Positions 35,736 through 45,670 are shown, numbered from the stretch's first letter. The stretch: 64,000 nucleotides of DNA from Candidatus Poribacteria bacterium (GCA_958295945.1 OY282386.1:5270001-5334000), one strand, 5' to 3'. Numbers and translations are program-made. Notes: generated by a model not told the origin, from the sequence alone.

Positions 35736-37469
35736 TTATTCTTCTTCCTTGCCTTCTTCTTCAGTAGTCTCATCAGTCGGTTGAATATCATCAGTCGGTT
35801 GAATATCATCAGTCGGAAGAGAAACATCAATGTCTTCTGGAATTATCTCATTGAATTCAATAACAGGTTTAGGATGCCGTTTTTGTGCAAACAAATGCAC
35901 TGCTTCATCGGTCAAGCGGCAGGTGATTTTAACTTCAAACGTTGGTCTCCTTTCGTCCCCCGTTGTTGTAACTTCACCTGTCTCAATTTTGCTAAACAGA
36001 TTTGTCCGATTTAGTATTTCTGGCATAGAGTTAATTGCATCATGTGAATTTGCTTGTAGACTAAATGATATCCGCGCCTTTTGAAGGTCATCCAAATTGC
36101 TTACCTCAAAAGTTTTCCATGCAACTTTAGTTCTATCATTAAAGAGAGTGCTGAGTGCATGTAATACATCCAAAGGCGATATTTGATGTGTTAATTTGTC
36201 TACTAAAATTAACTCACGTGCAAGTAGCTTACTTGCATCATTTTGAAGCATTGTATAAGTGGCTATCCGCTTATCTAAAAAGTCTTCTTTAGATTTTTGT
36301 GATCTACTAAATGTAATGCCGCTAAGGACTAAAACGAGAATAGCAAAACCAGTAAGTCCTGCAGCGATGAGTTGTTTGTGTTTACGGGTAGATTCTGCGC
36401 GTTTTACACCTACCTCTGTTGGCAACAGTGAAACAGGTTTTTCAGTTTCTAATACATGTATGCCAACTCCTAACGGTACTGTCAGTGTGTCGCCATAGTT
36501 TTCAAGTATTGATGAATCAACACCACTTGTATCCAAAATACCTGCTTGAAGTGGATTCCACAGTCTTGTTGGTATTTGGAGTTGTTCCTGACAAGTCTCT
36601 GCTAATTCTGGTACTCTTGCACCACCACCACATAACCATACTTCATCAATTTCACCAAATTGCTCGTCGGTTATCTCGCGTTTCGCAGCAGCAATGGAAC
36701 GTTCCAATTCTCCAATGAAATTTCTCGTCCAAGTACGCGTAGGTAGTTGATTAGCTGGAATGTGTTGTTTTTCTTGTTCAGCAGTTTCAATATCCACCTG
36801 CAGTTCTGACATCAAGGTTCGTGTCAGGTGGTTACCACTAACAGAAAAACCGCGTGAAAATGTCAGAGTATTTCCTTGCATTAAACAGAAGTCTGTATGT
36901 CCTGCACCAACATCTACGATAATTGTTCGTGCTTCAGGATTAGTTAATGTATTACGGGTGGCTGTCTCTATCGCTAACATTGAAGGGATTATCGCTGATG
37001 GTGTATTTCCAGTAGCTGCAATTGTCTCCGTATACCGTGTCACTGTATCCCGTCGCGTTGAAACCAATTCAATAGAAACACCTTCTGAAGTCCGTTGAAC
37101 ATCGTGGTATGTAAAGACAGACTCTTCTACTTGAAAAGGAAGTTCAGTTTCAGCAGCCATTTCCACTAATGAAGGCAACTGTGCATCTGTTGTCGATGCC
37201 GGCAAATTGGTTAAACGTTTTGTAACCACAGAACCTCGAGGTAAAGCAATTGCAACTTCCATTCTATGTTTATTGAATATGTTTTGCTTAATTCCCAGAC
37301 GATTCCATAACTCTTTGATGGTAGCTGTAGTTTGTTCCCTGTTATCAGGATTCGTGATGGATGCTACACCTACATCAACTAAACGTAAACCTTCAGTTGT
37401 TCTCTCAATGTAGAGTATTGTTACGTTTGTATTCCCTATATCTATAGCTACAACCTGATTTTTTGCCAT
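35736..37469 (-). CDS. PilM/GspL-like assembly protein (PilM-PilN-type fusion)
   Basis: A 577-residue protein. Residues 1-330 form an actin-like ATPase fold (VAIDIGNTNVTILYIE, VDVGAGHTDFCLM, EVWLCGGGARVPELAE), as in PilM or the cytoplasmic half of GspL. A membrane helix follows (LIAAGLTGFAILVLVLSGI, about 370-388), then a PilN/GspL-like periplasmic domain. The C-terminus has a direct repeat, PTDDIQ, and a Glu-rich tail. It forms the inner-membrane platform with the GspM-like protein and recruits the GspE ATPase. Confidence 0.85.
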   Translation of the reverse strand: MAKNQVVAIDIGNTNVTILYIERTTEGLRLVDVGVASITNPDNREQTTATIKELWNRLGIKQNIFNKHRMEVAIALPRGSVVTKRLTNLPASTTDAQLPSLVEMAAETELPFQVEESVFTYHDVQRTSEGVSIELVSTRRDTVTRYTETIAATGNTPSAIIPSMLAIETATRNTLTNPEARTIIVDVGAGHTDFCLMQGNTLTFSRGFSVSGNHLTRTLMSELQVDIETAEQEKQHIPANQLPTRTWTRNFIGELERSIAAAKREITDEQFGEIDEVWLCGGGARVPELAETCQEQLQIPTRLWNPLQAGILDTSGVDSSILENYGDTLTVPLGVGIHVLETEKPVSLLPTEVGVKRAESTRKHKQLIAAGLTGFAILVLVLSGITFSRSQKSKEDFLDKRIATYTMLQNDASKLLARELILVDKLTHQISPLDVLHALSTLFNDRTKVAWKTFEVSNLDDLQKARISFSLQANSHDAINSMPEILNRTNLFSKIETGEVTTTGDERRPTFEVKITCRLTDEAVHLFAQKRHPKPVIEFNEIIPEDIDVSLPTDDIQPTDDIQPTDETTEEEGKEEE

Positions 37470-37510
37470 TTATTATAGCCTCTATTATGAACAATGATTA
37501 ATATTGTTTG

Positions 37511-39136
37511 TTAGTCTTGCCGCCAATATGGAATAGTTAATTGATTTCCGTTTCGGACTACGATTCCTACACATGTTGCAATCACTTTCCCAGATGCATC
37601 AACCCCAGAAGCTACAATGCGATAGCCGTGTGATCGGTATGTTACCCAATCCACAACTTCTCGGAAGGATTGGTCATCAATCTCTTCAATATCCAATAGT
37701 TGACCGATGTCGCTGAACGGGTTTCCTTTAACTGCATCTTCTGATTGGTTTTGTGCGTCCGGATTCTCCTCTTCACGTCGAGTTACAATCGCTTGTGCTT
37801 TAGTCTGATCCATTCCAGGTAATAATTGCAATATTTCAACAGGTGCGGTATTTATATTGATTAATCCGTTTACGGTATCTCCATCTTTTGTTGTTATTTT
37901 ATCAGCGATACTTGCGAGTTCACGAACAGTTAATAATTTTACCTGTTTAATTGCATCAATGTTTTGGAATTGCCCTTGGGAGTTTCGGTGGGCGATAATC
38001 CTCTCAGCAATACCGTTATCAATACCATTAAGTTCCTGAAGGTCTTGTGAACTTGCGGTATTGATGTTGACTTTTGAATTTCCACTATCATCTTCAAAGT
38101 TATTGTTATTTCTTCCACCGCCAAAACCAGAATCATCTTCACCACCAAAACCAAAATCATCCCCACTTCCAAAGCCAAAATCATCTCCTCCACCAAAACC
38201 GCCATCATTACTACTTACGGTGTCTACAACAGAAATTTGGTCCTGAATATTATTAAATACATTCTCAGATACAACTTGTACGTCTAACAATGCGGAAAGA
38301 CCGCTATGATTACGACTCTGAACAATCGCATTCGCTTCACCTTGAGAAAAAACATTCTGATTGTTGTTAGATTGGATCTGTCGTATCTGATTTGCATTGG
38401 CAGAATTGATATTCACGCGTTGTTGTCCACTTGAATCTGTATTCGTGTCAACAGAATAGACCGTTGCGACATTAACCAGGCCGCCGACACTTGTCATTGT
38501 TAGTGTTGGTGGAAGTACAGTTTCGGGAGTATTTGTTGGAGATGCGGATCCACTTGTTGCTTCTTCCGCTGCAGCTTGTTGCTGTAGTCCGTAAAGTAGT
38601 TCATCTGTCATTCCTTGTACACGTGCAACATCTCGCACAGTGCGATAGGGTCGTCCTTCAACAATTCGAGTTGCAAGATCACCTAATGCATTAAGTTCGG
38701 GTTGTGCTCCTAAAAACGAGAGTAGATTGCGTATTTGATCTTCTGCTGCCGCGTTGAGGTTAATTTTTGTCGCTTCATCTGTAATCGTAACCTGATAGTT
38801 AATAAATCCGCCGAGTTGTATACCATCCTCAATCTGCTGTTGAATCGGTTCAGCCCATGCTTCACCGAGTGAATCAAAATTGGTTTCATCAATCGCTAAT
38901 TTAGCAACACCCCACTCAAACCCCGATTTCGCTGCGAAATGATGTTTAACTCTGTCAAAAAAGCTGCCTTGTGCTTTAGCTTCGAGATTAAATGAATACA
39001 ACATCTGCATCGCTAAAACAGAAAGGACGGTCAAAATCCAAAGCGTTGAGATAAGTGATAATCCACTTGAATTTCGAAAACTGAACAGGCTCAAAGTGGG
39101 ATTTTCAATTTGTGCTTGAGTTGTTCGTGTGTACAT
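37511..39136 (-). CDS. gspK: GspK-like minor pseudopilin with helix-hairpin-helix repeats
   Basis: A 541-residue protein with a prepilin-like N-terminus: G25 before LSLISTLWILTVLSVLAM, lacking the usual Glu at +5, as in GspK. The rest has several helix-hairpin-helix type segments, each opening with N-I-N or N-L-N (NLNAAAEDQI, NINSANANQIRQI, NINTASSQDLQELNG, NINTAPVEILQLLPG), and a Gly/Asp/Phe-rich spacer (about 310-345). GspK normally has about 320 residues, so this is an expanded form. AAAGG precedes the ATG. It caps the pseudopilus in known systems. Confidence 0.83.
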   Translation of the reverse strand: MYTRTTQAQIENPTLSLFSFRNSSGLSLISTLWILTVLSVLAMQMLYSFNLEAKAQGSFFDRVKHHFAAKSGFEWGVAKLAIDETNFDSLGEAWAEPIQQQIEDGIQLGGFINYQVTITDEATKINLNAAAEDQIRNLLSFLGAQPELNALGDLATRIVEGRPYRTVRDVARVQGMTDELLYGLQQQAAAEEATSGSASPTNTPETVLPPTLTMTSVGGLVNVATVYSVDTNTDSSGQQRVNINSANANQIRQIQSNNNQNVFSQGEANAIVQSRNHSGLSALLDVQVVSENVFNNIQDQISVVDTVSSNDGGFGGGDDFGFGSGDDFGFGGEDDSGFGGGRNNNNFEDDSGNSKVNINTASSQDLQELNGIDNGIAERIIAHRNSQGQFQNIDAIKQVKLLTVRELASIADKITTKDGDTVNGLININTAPVEILQLLPGMDQTKAQAIVTRREEENPDAQNQSEDAVKGNPFSDIGQLLDIEEIDDQSFREVVDWVTYRSHGYRIVASGVDASGKVIATCVGIVVRNGNQLTIPYWRQD

Positions 39137-39147
39137 TCTAACCTTTT

Positions 39148-40023
39148 CTACTCAGAAGCATTTGCACTTGGAGGCAAATGCACCATAACTGATTGAGTTA
39201 ACGCGCCTGGAGGTAATTCACCTGGGGTCCGAACATAAGTCTGTGTTTCTGCGGTTTGTCTTGCTTCTTCATCTATCACACTAAGCAAAATTTGAACGAC
39301 AAGTGGAATAGCATCTGTCTGTGTCCACGATTCATAAGGTGCTTCTGCATCATAATACTTAAGATCAAAACTAACAACTCCATTAATTAATGATGTCACT
39401 TTGAAATCAATCGGTGCACCACTTTCATCAACTTGCGGGATTGCACCAGAGTTCATAAATGCGTCAACAACTAATTCAGGGTCTAATGCAGTCGTTACAA
39501 TACGGTATAGTGTTAGTTCTTCTTGCTCAGTGGTATTTTGCTGTCCTTGAACTTGTGATTCTGAATACGGTGGCGGGATATAAGTATTGTTATCCTGCAT
39601 CTCTAATGGTATTCTTTGTCCCACATAATACACCACACGTCGGACATCGCTCAGTGTAGGTATTATTGTTGTATCTTTCCTTACCCGCGCCTGTTCTGTG
39701 AACAAATTTGGATCTGTCCTCACCAATGTTACAAAACTAAGTATATCTGCATCACCTATAGAAGTGGGTGTGTCTTGGGTAAAAATAGCCAACATTTCAT
39801 CTGAAGTATCTGCCTGTATCTGACTTAAATCTCTGTTTAAATGGTCTAAAGCGAAACGGACGCGTTGTGCCTGAATTAATTTCGACTCTGCAATATGATA
39901 TGTATCTATAGCGGTATTGAAGACAGCGTAAGATGCACCACCCAAAATTACCATGACACTAACAGCCGTTAGCATCTCAACGAGTGTAATTCCACTGTCT
40001 CCATTTTTTATCATCTTTCTCAT
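39148..40023 (-). CDS. gspJ: GspJ-like minor pseudopilin
   Basis: A 291-residue prepilin with the cleavage and methylation motif DSG|ITLVEMLTAVSVMVILG (Glu at +5), then a pilin-like globular domain (FALDHLNRDLSQIQADTSDE, DVRRVVYYVGQRIP). Length and gene order suit GspJ. It starts 53 bases after gspI and runs 11 bases short of gspK. The membrane helix serves as the export and assembly signal after cleavage by a prepilin peptidase not present in this window. Confidence 0.8.
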   Translation of the reverse strand: MRKMIKNGDSGITLVEMLTAVSVMVILGGASYAVFNTAIDTYHIAESKLIQAQRVRFALDHLNRDLSQIQADTSDEMLAIFTQDTPTSIGDADILSFVTLVRTDPNLFTEQARVRKDTTIIPTLSDVRRVVYYVGQRIPLEMQDNNTYIPPPYSESQVQGQQNTTEQEELTLYRIVTTALDPELVVDAFMNSGAIPQVDESGAPIDFKVTSLINGVVSFDLKYYDAEAPYESWTQTDAIPLVVQILLSVIDEEARQTAETQTYVRTPGELPPGALTQSVMVHLPPSANASE

Positions 40024-40076
40024 AGATCTTTTGCCAAATCAATTGTTTTCTTTGCTGCGAATGCTAAAACTTATTG

Positions 40077-40478
40077 TTACTGTTGTTGAACTGCTCGATC
40101 TGCCATATAGGTAAACATGGCAATTGAATGCACCTTGTTCAAATGTTCCCATGTGACAGTTAATTCAACCTTTCGGAGTCCTAACATTTCCTCAGTTTCT
40201 ATATCTGTTACTACAGATTGCCACTCAAAAATAGAGTTACCACCAAACACATCGTTCTCTTGTCCAACTTCTGGATAACCGTTTGTTTCAATCTCTGCCA
40301 TCTTAGATTGCAGCAGGTATAGGGCAGTGATACGATGCTCGGTTTTACCGATGTTGCTTGAAGTATCGCTAAACACCTTTAACAGTGCAGGTAATATAGC
40401 AGCCATAATTGCTATGGTCACAAGTATTTCTGCAAGTGAATACCCTTCTTGATGAGAGAAAACAGTGCGTCTATCCAT
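40077..40478 (-). CDS. gspI: GspI-like minor pseudopilin
   Basis: A 133-residue prepilin with HQEG|YSLAEILVTIAIMAAIL (Glu at +5) and a short globular part (KMAEIETNGYPEVGQ, GLRKVELTVTWEHLNK) typical in size and shape of GspI. It starts seven bases after the GspH-like gene. Together with GspH, J and K it would build the pseudopilus tip. Confidence 0.85.
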   Translation of the reverse strand: MDRRTVFSHQEGYSLAEILVTIAIMAAILPALLKVFSDTSSNIGKTEHRITALYLLQSKMAEIETNGYPEVGQENDVFGGNSIFEWQSVVTDIETEEMLGLRKVELTVTWEHLNKVHSIAMFTYMADRAVQQQ

Positions 40479-40485
40479 CTTATAA

Positions 40486-41115
40486 TCAGTTTCCTAATTC
40501 TAACGTTTGTATTTGTTGGGGTGACAATTCTCGGATACTTGCTCGTCCGGTTGCTGCCTCAACAGTGATTGCCATAACATCGTCATCAATATTTTGCAAA
40601 TACACGATAGTATCTACCGATGTTGCTATCGGAGAGAAATAAACATAATCCACACCAGTAATAATTTGCTGGTTCACACCGTTATTTGTTGTAACTATAG
40701 CCGTTATCGTGATACCTCTATTCAGTGGTCGTGGAATTCCCATGATTCCATCAGTTCGAGAGACCATCACTTGTTGACCATTTGCAGTCACGCTGTTTGT
40801 AGATCGTCCAGCAGACGCTGCAGGATTTTGGATATCAAAAGTTTCACTGGAAGCCAACCAATATCTATTAGCATCAATATCAAACACCACAAGATGCGTA
40901 TTTTTTTCAGTAATCGCCATGTCTCGAGCAAAGCCGAGTGTATCAACAATTGCTCGGGCAGAGGTCTTTAACCGACGTGATGCTGCAAAACCCCGCAATG
41001 CAGGCGCAGATATGGAGGACAATACGGCAATAATCGCCAATACTACCATGATTTCCATAAGACTAAAACCACCTTCTGCTTTACAGGTAGTTCGTCTCTG
41101 ACAATCTTTCATCAT
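40486..41115 (-). CDS. gspH: GspH-like minor pseudopilin
   Basis: About 209 residues, with EGG|FSLMEIMVVLAIIAVLSS (Glu at +5) and a GspH-like globular domain (TSARAIVDTLGFARDMAI, TGRASIREL). The open frame extends upstream into gspG; the ATG at 41115, downstream of the gspG stop, is chosen because it gives a short leader before the cleavage site. The ribosome-binding site is weak. Confidence 0.82.
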   Translation of the reverse strand: MMKDCQRRTTCKAEGGFSLMEIMVVLAIIAVLSSISAPALRGFAASRRLKTSARAIVDTLGFARDMAITEKNTHLVVFDIDANRYWLASSETFDIQNPAASAGRSTNSVTANGQQVMVSRTDGIMGIPRPLNRGITITAIVTTNNGVNQQIITGVDYVYFSPIATSVDTIVYLQNIDDDVMAITVEAATGRASIRELSPQQIQTLELGN

Positions 41116-41146
41116 GCGGGGTTTAATTCTATGTAACAATATTAGT

Positions 41147-41614
41147 TTACCTTGCGCTGGTTTCTTGTTCATCAACCCAGCTGGTGATATCCGTATCAAG
41201 ATCTTCACCTCCAAGTTTTCCATCTCTACCATAAGACATCAAATCGTAATCGTATCCTTCGTGTGTTCCAGGATACCGGTATACATAGGCGTTACCCCAT
41301 GGATCAAGGGAAATTGGGTCCGTCACGTAAGGTCCTCGCCAACTTGTTAGTTCTTGGCTTGGAGAACGCCATAATGCATCTAAACCCTCTTCAGTACTGG
41401 GGTATCTACCGACATGAACTGAAAAAAGTGACAATGAAACCTTTAGATTAGATATTTCTGTTTCTGCTTTACTTACCTTAGCATCGTCAATTGCAGTTAT
41501 TACACGCGGTGCTATAAATGCAGCCAAAATACCTAAGATCGCTATAACGATCGTTAGTTCAATCAGTGTTAGTCCTGATTCGTCTGTTCTAAACTGTTTA
41601 AACATGTAACTCAC
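41147..41614 (-). CDS. gspG: Major pseudopilin GspG
   Basis: A 155-residue prepilin with DESG|LTLIELTIVIAILGILAA (Glu at +5), LKVSLSLFSVHVGRYPSTEE and DPWGNAYVYRYPG, and the C-terminal calcium-loop-like GYDYDLMSYGRDGKLGGEDL with DSDG-like acidic residues: the classic GspG layout. It would form the pseudopilus shaft that drives substrate out through the secretin. About 125 bases separate it from gspF, enough for its own promoter. Confidence 0.95.
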   Translation of the reverse strand: MSYMFKQFRTDESGLTLIELTIVIAILGILAAFIAPRVITAIDDAKVSKAETEISNLKVSLSLFSVHVGRYPSTEEGLDALWRSPSQELTSWRGPYVTDPISLDPWGNAYVYRYPGTHEGYDYDLMSYGRDGKLGGEDLDTDITSWVDEQETSAR

Positions 41615-41741
41615 TCCTTTATGTTTGTGCAGTGCACAAATTCTTAGTTTTAGTTTTATGTAAAACTTGTCTGTGTTTAGACATATATGTTCTGTGATAG
41701 TTTAGATAATTTAACCTTGAAAAACCGTAACGTCTGTCATA

Positions 41742-42962
41742 CTATTCTATCAACTTGTTTACCTCAAAAATAGGTAGAATCATTGCTACAGCGATAAACC
41801 CGATGAGTAAACCCATTATCAGTATAACTAAAGGACCGATTGAACCCGTCACGCGTTCAAGACTTTTCTTGATTTCCATGTCGTAGTAATCAGACAACTT
41901 TGTTAACATCGTAACAGGTTCACCAGATTCCTCACCGACAGCGATCATGTGTGTCACGAGTGTAGGAAAGTCCTTGCGTTGTTCAAGTTCACGAGACAAT
42001 GTTGACCCTTGTTCTACCTCTTTTTCAGTTTCAGCTATAATATTGCTGTAAAACTTGTTACCGATTGTATCTTTTACAACATTTAGGGCGGGGAGCATGC
42101 GGACACCGTTTTCCAAGAGTGTTGCCATTGTCCGAGTAAAGCGGACGACAGCAAATGTGCTAAATATTTCCCCTACGAGCGGTAACTTTGTCTTTAATTT
42201 ATCAAACTGTGTTTTACCGGTATCTGTCTTTAAGTAATTTCTTAGTAAAACAAACACAGGAGCAGCAACTAATAATCCTACCCACCAATACGCAGCCAAC
42301 GCATCTGATATACCAATTAGGATAAGTGTCGGCATTGGTAAGTCTCCACCAAGGTCCTCAAACATAATCGTGAACTTTGGAATTACGAAGATCATCAAAA
42401 TAGCAACTGACAACATCATTAGGCAGAAGAGAATAGCGGGATAGAACAATGCAGATACAACTTGGTTTTTGAGAAGTCGTTGCCGTTCAGCGAATTTAGC
42501 TAAACGTTCCAAAACCCCACCTAATACACCACCAGCTTCTCCCGCTTTGACCATGTTAACATAGAGTTCAGAAAATACCTTTGGATGTTCTTTCAATGCA
42601 TCGTTAAATGTTGCCCCGTGTTCAACATCGTATTTGACTTGTGATATAACTCGGTTCAATTCTGGATTTGAAATCTGATCTAATGTAACCTCTATCGCGC
42701 GTGGAAGGGCGACGTGTGCGTTCACCAATGCCGCCAACTGGTATGTGAAGAATTCAACTTCAGCCGGTTTGATTTTCTTCGTGCCGATACTAAATAGGCG
42801 TTTTGCTTTAGTTTCAAGGATCTCACCCTCTTCTACAACTTTCGTCGGCCAATAACCCATCTGCGTTAATTGCGATATAAGTTCACCTCTGGAATCTGCT
42901 TCTAAGGTATTGCTGACAGTTTGCCCGGCATTGGTGAGGGCTTCATATTGAAATCTTGGCAT
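41742..42962 (-). CDS. gspF: Type II secretion inner-membrane platform protein GspF
   Basis: A 406-residue polytopic protein with two GspF domains (about 70-190 and 270-390) and three membrane segments: ALFYPAILFCLMMLSVAIL, WVGLLVAAPVFVLL and LVILIMGLLIGFIAVAMIL. Family landmarks include EAGGVLGGVLERLA in the first domain and GEESGEPVTMLTKLSDYYD in the second. It sits in the inner membrane and couples GspE to pseudopilin addition. It follows gspE by 66 bases. Confidence 0.95.
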   Translation of the reverse strand: MPRFQYEALTNAGQTVSNTLEADSRGELISQLTQMGYWPTKVVEEGEILETKAKRLFSIGTKKIKPAEVEFFTYQLAALVNAHVALPRAIEVTLDQISNPELNRVISQVKYDVEHGATFNDALKEHPKVFSELYVNMVKAGEAGGVLGGVLERLAKFAERQRLLKNQVVSALFYPAILFCLMMLSVAILMIFVIPKFTIMFEDLGGDLPMPTLILIGISDALAAYWWVGLLVAAPVFVLLRNYLKTDTGKTQFDKLKTKLPLVGEIFSTFAVVRFTRTMATLLENGVRMLPALNVVKDTIGNKFYSNIIAETEKEVEQGSTLSRELEQRKDFPTLVTHMIAVGEESGEPVTMLTKLSDYYDMEIKKSLERVTGSIGPLVILIMGLLIGFIAVAMILPIFEVNKLIE

Positions 42963-43028
42963 AGTTAATCTCTCATTATAGTAATTTCATAAGTTTTCAA
43001 GAGGATAAATAAGTTAATTACCACAACG

Positions 43029-44912
43029 CTATTCAGAACTGAGTGAATCACTCTCATCAAAATCATAAACATCTTCTTGTGTAAGTCGAGCTACTTCCGC
43101 AATAGTTGTTTGTCCTTCAGTTATCTTTTTCCATCCATCCTCGCGTAGACTCCGCATACCCATTTTCATTGCAAGTTGACGAAGTTCACTGGTTGAGGGG
43201 CGTTCAAGTGAAAGTGAACGTACTTCTTCAGACATATAAATAACTTCAAAAATACCGATCCTGCCTTTATAACCTCTACCACGACATTCTTTGCAACCAT
43301 CATCATTAGCCCTTGGAATTTCAAGGTCTGTTGACACATTGACACCGTTATTGGTAAAGAATCCAGAAATTTCCTCTTCACTCGGTTTATACATTTCACA
43401 GCATGAATGACAAACTCGTCTTGCTAAACGTTGGGCAATAATTCCTTCCAAAGTTGAAGCAACCAAATATGGTTCAACACCCATATCAATCAGACGGGTG
43501 ATAGCACCAGGGGCATCGTTTGTGTGGAGTGTGCTAAATACAAGGTGTCCCGTAAGCGATGTATGGATAGCCATTTCGGCAGTTTCTTCATCACGAATTT
43601 CACCGACTAATACCTTATCAGGGTCTTGCCGTAAAATATGCCGTAACCCATTTGCAAATGAAAATCCAATTTCAGGGTTGACTTGGACTTGGTTGATGCC
43701 TTCTAATTCATATTCAACTGGATCTTCAAGTGTAATAATTTTGACGTGTGGTGTATTAATCTCTTTCAGACATGCATAAAGTGATGTAGTTTTTCCGCTA
43801 CCAGTCGGACCCGTTGCAAGAATAATTCCGTGCGGCTTATGTATCATTCGTTGGAAAAGATCAAAATTGTCATGTGTAAGACCGAGTTGCGTTAATCCAA
43901 ATTCTATAGATTGACGGTCAAGAATACGGAGCACAACACTTTCACTATGCTGCGTAGCGACAGTAGGCACTGTAGAAACACGAAGGTCTATCTGTCGCCC
44001 ACCGAGACTGCCAATCTCCATATTAATTTTTCCATCCTGTGGACGCCGACGCTCGGCAACATCCATCTCCGCAAGAATTTTGATACGTGACGTAATTGCA
44101 GACTGGAGATACGCAGGCGGTTGCGGTTGATCTTCCAATACACCATCAACACGATAACGAATCTTTAGTTCACTCTGATAGGGTTCAATATGGATATCAC
44201 TTGCACCCGCACGCACTGCGTCAATGATCATCTGATAAACTGCATCAACAACTGTCGGGTCTTCGCTCAGATCCTTTTCATCAATACCGAAGTCTTCAAT
44301 ACTTGCACGTTCAATTGTGGCAGCAGCACCAACTGGACCTTTGATACCTGCACTCAAGATTGATGCAGCATCCTTACCGTAAAACCGAACGATAGCCTCT
44401 GTAATCTCGTCTTCATCGGCAAGAAGAAGATTAAGCTCACATTCAGTAAAATAGCGTATTTGGTCAATCAACATCACATCTTGAATATCCGACACTGCTA
44501 TAGTCAGAATGTTGTCTTCAAGATGTATTGGGAAAACCTTATTGCGATTAGCAAAACTTGGTTGCACCTTGTCAAGGGCTTCCTTCTCTGGATTTATGTT
44601 ATCAAAATGAGTTATAGGTGTGCCGTATTCACGCCCTTTTTTGGCAAGTTCAAGGATTTTCGGAGACACATACTCTGATAAAACTGACTCTTCAGATTCG
44701 CCTGCCTTTTCTATTTCATCAAGAATTTGGTGGTAACTTTCCAAACCCGCCTGATCATCATCATTACCATTCACATCAACATCAGATTGGATCGGTTTAT
44801 TCACCCAACCTTCAAGAATCTTTTCATGAATCTCATGATAATCTTCATCAGAAATCAAATTCGCATCACGCAATACTTCTACAAGCGACTTCTTAACAGG
44901 AGCTCCGTACAT
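43029..44912 (-). CDS. gspE: Type II secretion ATPase GspE
   Basis: A 627-residue hexameric assembly ATPase. The N-terminal MshEN-like region is followed by the N2 domain, then the RecA-like core: Walker A GPTGSGKT (368-375), Asp box PVEYELEGINQVQV, Walker B LVGEIRDEETAEMA, and the His box TSLTGHLVFSTLHTN. A tetracysteine metal site (CHSC, CKEC) lies in the C-terminal part, as in GspE. It is the first gene of the cluster on the minus strand and probably its promoter-proximal one. Confidence 0.95.
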   Translation of the reverse strand: MYGAPVKKSLVEVLRDANLISDEDYHEIHEKILEGWVNKPIQSDVDVNGNDDDQAGLESYHQILDEIEKAGESEESVLSEYVSPKILELAKKGREYGTPITHFDNINPEKEALDKVQPSFANRNKVFPIHLEDNILTIAVSDIQDVMLIDQIRYFTECELNLLLADEDEITEAIVRFYGKDAASILSAGIKGPVGAAATIERASIEDFGIDEKDLSEDPTVVDAVYQMIIDAVRAGASDIHIEPYQSELKIRYRVDGVLEDQPQPPAYLQSAITSRIKILAEMDVAERRRPQDGKINMEIGSLGGRQIDLRVSTVPTVATQHSESVVLRILDRQSIEFGLTQLGLTHDNFDLFQRMIHKPHGIILATGPTGSGKTTSLYACLKEINTPHVKIITLEDPVEYELEGINQVQVNPEIGFSFANGLRHILRQDPDKVLVGEIRDEETAEMAIHTSLTGHLVFSTLHTNDAPGAITRLIDMGVEPYLVASTLEGIIAQRLARRVCHSCCEMYKPSEEEISGFFTNNGVNVSTDLEIPRANDDGCKECRGRGYKGRIGIFEVIYMSEEVRSLSLERPSTSELRQLAMKMGMRSLREDGWKKITEGQTTIAEVARLTQEDVYDFDESDSLSSE

Positions 44913-45590
44913 AATTTTATGTTCCTCATTGGTCTGTCTGATAATCAGTGTTTTTGACGCAGGAAAACGAAATTAGTTTAAGTCAGCAGCATTCACACTA
45001 TACATAATTGTTGGTTTAACCGAAGTATTTATCTATATCGCCACGGGGGTGGTTTATCACTATGAAAAGTAATATCGTGTGGGAATTTTGAAACTTCTCA
45101 ATTTAGTTTCGGAATGGATATCTGGACTGTTATATCACGAATTTACCCATTTAAGACGATATGGAATGAAAAAAGTTTAATTACCCCACAAATATAATTT
45201 CACAAATATGACCCATTTAAAATAAAATAACCTAAGTTTTACCTACTGAATATGAATCATCAAATTACTTTATCACAGAAAGAAACCAAGGAATTCTGCA
45301 TATTGTTGTGCCACTTCTTATAAATCGGGGTTACAAACCCCTCCAACAAATGATAGGTGGCAACTTAGGTTAAAATAACTGAAACTGAATTTCTTAGGAT
45401 AACAATCTACCATAAATGTATCATATCTCAGATTGGTCAAAGTGCTGTCTTTCACTAAATCCAATTTCCTATTTAGACTAAAGAACCCTGTTTAAGTTCG
45501 TAATTTGCTAAAAAAGTAGTGAAAATGGTATTTTAAAGCGTTTTTCGTCAAAATTTGACAATATATAGTCATTTTTATTAAACAATTTGC
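44913..45590. other. Intergenic region between gspE and the sigma factor gene
   Basis: About 680 bp with no gene. It carries a 147-bp inverted-repeat element (45229-45375) and A/T-rich DNA. Divergent promoters for gspE and the sigma gene are expected here; only the latter is clear. Confidence 0.6.
45229..45375. mobile_element. MITE-like element with AACCTAAGTT ends
   Basis: AACCTAAGTTTTACCTACT at the left is mirrored by ATAGGTGGCAACTTAGGTT at the right. The interior (GCAGAATTCCTT and a GGGGTTTGTAACCCC-type hairpin, read on the minus strand) matches 17590-17710, an inverted partial copy that keeps only one end. No gene is present. Confidence 0.6.
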
Positions 45591-45620
45591 TTGACAATAC
45601 GTTATAGTATATTGTAATAT
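45591..45620 (+). promoter_or_regulatory. Probable promoter of the sigma factor gene
   Basis: TTGACA (45591-45596), an 18-base spacer and TAATAT (45615-45620), about 50 bases upstream of the chosen ATG. Confidence 0.55.
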
Positions 45621-45670
45621 ATTTTTTGGGCAGGTTTTATATTGAAATTTTATACAAGGAGAGGAGAAGA

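Noticed and set aside
38061-38256. Pro/Ser/Lys-rich frames opposite gspK
   Set aside because: They are antisense reflections of the Gly/Asp/Phe-rich spacer.
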